Below are positions 62,204 to 64,000 of a DNA stretch of 64,000 bases, one piece after another. A program made the position numbers and the translations under genes. How positions within the stretch are numbered: position 1 is the stretch's first letter; each line of letters begins with the position of its first letter. The notes below the pieces were generated by a model that worked only from the letters and a program-made list of their open reading frames with translations, was not told the origin of the DNA and did no database searches. The stretch comes from Wenzhouxiangella sp. XN24 (lineage in GTDB: Bacteria; Pseudomonadota; Gammaproteobacteria; Steroidobacterales; XN24): contig NZ_JAAMFG010000028.1 of assembly GCF_011064545.1 (NCBI RefSeq), positions 248,001 through 312,000 of the forward strand. Reading direction: 5' to 3'.

Positions 62204-63521
62204 CGACATCGTAGGCGAGGAACTGGAACAACTCGCCGACGCCGAGTGAGTCCTCGTGGAAGGCCGCCGACAACCGCTGTGCCTTGTCGAGCAACCGGCC
62301 ATGCTCCTCGGCATGTTCCTCGAGTTCCACGAAACCGATGCTGGCGAGGAACTCCTCCTCGTCCTTGAAATGCTGCACGACGTCGGCAATCAGCCGCTCG
62401 ACGATCTCTGCGATCTCGTCACGCGGCCGCGAGGAGAGGACGGCGGCGAGAATCTCGTTGGCCACGTCGAACAATCCCTGGTGCTGTCGGTCGATCAGCG
62501 CATGACCGGAGGCGAAGCTGTCTTTCCACGAGAGCTTGATAAAGTGGCCTTCGACGTGCTCGGCGGTCGCGGGCAGGCTCGCCCCGGTGGTGTCGACCTC
62601 GACCCGGTTGCGGCCTGCGTCCTTGGCGCAGTAGACGGCCGCGTCTACACGCCCCAGCAGGTCTTCGATGGATTCACCTTCGACGAACTGCGCGACGCCG
62701 AAGCTCGCGGTCAAAGCACCGAACGGGGGGAAATCCTGTGCGGCCACCATCTTGCGGAAGCGCTCCGCGGCCGTCCTGGCTGCCGATCCCGGCGTGTTGG
62801 GCATGAGCACGATGAACTCTTCGCCGCCCCATCGCGTCAGCGAATCCGACTTGCGCAGTCCGGAACGGATACAGGCCGCGAACTCGGTCAACACCCGGTC
62901 GCCGGCCTGGTGCCCGAAATTGTCATTGACGAGCTTGAAGTGATCGATATCGAACATCACGAGCGACAGCGGGTGACCGAAGCGCAGCGCCCGGTGGATT
63001 TCCGCCTCCAGCGCCGTCTCGAAATGACGGCGATTCCACGCGCCCGTCAACCGATCGGTGCTCGCCAGCTCCTCGAGGTTCCGCACTTCGGAAGCCAGCT
63101 GGGCATTGGCCTGGTTCGCGGACTTCAATGCCAGCTCGGCCTCGAGGTGATCCCGCAACGCCCCCTCGGCTTCGACCGCGACCACCCCCACCGCCACCAG
63201 TTTCCGGCCGTCGTCGAGCACGGGGAAATGCGTCACGACATAGCACGCGGGCCCACGGTCGGTCTGGAACGCGCATTCGATGTTGACGCCGTCGAGCCGT
63301 ATTTTTGCTTCCTCGTGGGCTGCCGTCACGGCGCCTACCCGCTCCGGGGCGAGAAACTCAGCATCGGTGTGACCCGTGATCCGGTCGAGTTCCGCGCAGG
63401 CGAAGCGCGCGTAACCGAGGTTGGCGAACAGGTACCGGCCATCCAGCGTCTTGATGGCGACCCCGGCATCATCCGTGTTCAGAAGATGCGGCCAGAGCGT
63501 CTGGATATCGTTGCCAGGCAT
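62142..63521 (-). CDS. Diguanylate cyclase with PAS and hemerythrin domains
   Basis: 459 aa from MPGNDIQTLWPHL. A PAS-type sensor (about 8-118), a short coiled coil (120-152), a GGDEF domain (155-315) with the active-site GGEEF at 232-236 and an intact inhibitory RxxD (R223-D226), then a bacteriohemerythrin domain (330-459) with all expected iron ligands: H340, H347, H384, E388, H403, H407, H443 and D448. It should make c-di-GMP under control of O2 or redox state through the di-iron site. Confidence 0.93.
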   Translation of the reverse strand: MPGNDIQTLWPHLLNTDDAGVAIKTLDGRYLFANLGYARFACAELDRITGHTDAEFLAPERVGAVTAAHEEAKIRLDGVNIECAFQTDRGPACYVVTHFPVLDDGRKLVAVGVVAVEAEGALRDHLEAELALKSANQANAQLASEVRNLEELASTDRLTGAWNRRHFETALEAEIHRALRFGHPLSLVMFDIDHFKLVNDNFGHQAGDRVLTEFAACIRSGLRKSDSLTRWGGEEFIVLMPNTPGSAARTAAERFRKMVAAQDFPPFGALTASFGVAQFVEGESIEDLLGRVDAAVYCAKDAGRNRVEVDTTGASLPATAEHVEGHFIKLSWKDSFASGHALIDRQHQGLFDVANEILAAVLSSRPRDEIAEIVERLIADVVQHFKDEEEFLASIGFVELEEHAEEHGRLLDKAQRLSAAFHEDSLGVGELFQFLAYDVVTRHILGADRQYFPYVAGHD

Positions 63522-63651
63522 CGGTTCTCCTCGCGGGATTGGGCTGCGGACCTTCGGCAACTCGCCGGGACGGTCGAGTCAGCCTGCACCCTAACCGATC
63601 CGCACCGGCGAGGAAGTGACCACGATCAAGGTTTGATCGGTCGGGAAGTAC

Positions 63652-63843
63652 CTATTGGCGCTTTGCGATGGATGACGGGCCGGCGCCCGGACGCAACAGC
63701 CAGGCCGTCCAGCCGATCGCGACGAGGCCGAGCGTCAGCAAGGCGATGAACCAGCCGCCGCGGTGGCCGACCAGCAGCAACATCGCCAGGCCCAGGAGGT
63801 AGGCGAAAAGCAGGGCGACGCCGAGCATGAACGTGGTTTTCAA
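63652..63843 (-). CDS. Small membrane protein coupled to folA
   Basis: 63 aa from a TTG start that overlaps the folA stop by 4 nt (TTGA). Two membrane helices, about 5-25 and 30-50, with a short GHRGG turn. No family recognised. Start could also be the ATG five codons later. Confidence 0.6.
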   Translation of the reverse strand: MKTTFMLGVALLFAYLLGLAMLLLVGHRGGWFIALLTLGLVAIGWTAWLLRPGAGPSSIAKRQ

Positions 63844-64000
63844 GTTGCGATCCTCTCCGCGGGCGGGCGCGCGACCCGCTCGAGCACGACGAAGGTGAGA
63901 TCCCAGGCATTGCGTTCGTCGGACAACCGCTCGCGTCGTGCGACTTCGTGCCATTCGTCGGGATCGAGCTCCGGAAACAGCGTGTCGCCCCAGGGCTCGG
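63840..64000 (-). CDS. folA: Dihydrofolate reductase, 3' end only
   Basis: The last 52 codons: WGDTLFPELDPDEWHEVARR and then NAWDLTFVVLERV match the C-terminal beta-strands of bacterial DHFR (GDTxFP...EW...ERR pattern). The NADPH and folate sites lie outside the window. The enzyme reduces dihydrofolate for thymidylate and purine synthesis. Confidence 0.82.
   Translation of the reverse strand, partial: EPWGDTLFPELDPDEWHEVARRERLSDERNAWDLTFVVLERVARPPAERIAT

Noticed and set aside
1-64000. tRNA, rRNA, CRISPR arrays, transposase genes
   Set aside because: None recognised on either strand; the repeats seen are paralogous coding sequence, not CRISPR or insertion-sequence ends.

Overview
High-GC DNA, almost fully coding, with Tat-type exported enzymes, an RND pump, a GGDEF protein and a large set of TolB/TPR membrane proteins. 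This points to a gammaproteobacterium, perhaps from a marine or soil lineage near Woeseiales, Steroidobacterales or Chromatiales. The placement rests on gene style only. No rRNA, tRNA, CRISPR array or complete insertion sequence was seen, and no stretch longer than 300 bases lacks a gene.

Region 1 (1-429): the 5' part of a short-chain dehydrogenase gene, on the minus strand.

Region 2 (489-44744), the main feature: nineteen intact paralogous genes, all on the minus strand, named here P1 to P19 by rising coordinate, so transcription runs from P19 to P1. Each protein has a basic amphipathic start of the type xLFxELKRR, two membrane helices ending in (E/D)(L/V/I)TPEG, a third helix, a low-complexity Ala/Pro/Thr linker, a TolB-N-like (FlgO-like, COG5616-type) domain beginning IAVLPF, and a TPR-like tail. 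By the positive-inside rule the TolB/TPR part should be periplasmic. There are four recurrent membrane-anchor types: alpha (P3, P4, P7, P19), beta (P8, P9, P10, P11, P13, P16), gamma (P5, P14, P15) and delta (P1, P2, P6), plus three singletons (P12, P17, P18). Two TolB classes occur: class I (EEILNAL or EELLNIL, then RTS.F.FKG) and class II (DLLTQL-like, then ISRTS). Nine tails end in a two-cysteine cap. Anchor type and TolB/tail type are combined freely, so the array looks reshuffled by recombination in the linker.

The array has two halves. In the promoter-proximal half (P19 to P9, 22.3 kb) eleven genes follow each other with ten successive 4-nt stop/start overlaps (ATGA or GTGA) and nothing between them. 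In the distal half (P8 to P1) accessory modules lie between copies: ParDE, an RHH-VapC pair in reverse orientation, AbrB-VapC, two FitAB-like RHH-PIN pairs, a HigA with a truncated HigB beside an intradiol dioxygenase, and a DUF4143-type ATPase. Four of these toxins end in a 4-nt overlap with the start of the next paralogue. Four broken paralogue starts lie at the far edges of modules, three of them directly overlapping the stop of an intact copy. They look like remains of copies lost when modules arrived.

Region 3 (44965-64000), conventional genes: GMC oxidoreductase, small membrane protein and PhzF-like protein (coupled operon); Tat-exported PhoX-like phosphatase; lipoprotein; SbtA-SbtB bicarbonate transporter with its PII-like regulator; SGNH hydrolase; RimK-like ATP-grasp ligase; M28 membrane peptidase; MazG-like pyrophosphohydrolase; small lipoprotein; a Fur-family regulator with an unusual Cys-rich N-terminal extension behind a Fur-box-like site; a two-gene RND efflux system; a PAS-GGDEF-hemerythrin protein; a small membrane protein; and the 3' end of a dihydrofolate reductase gene.
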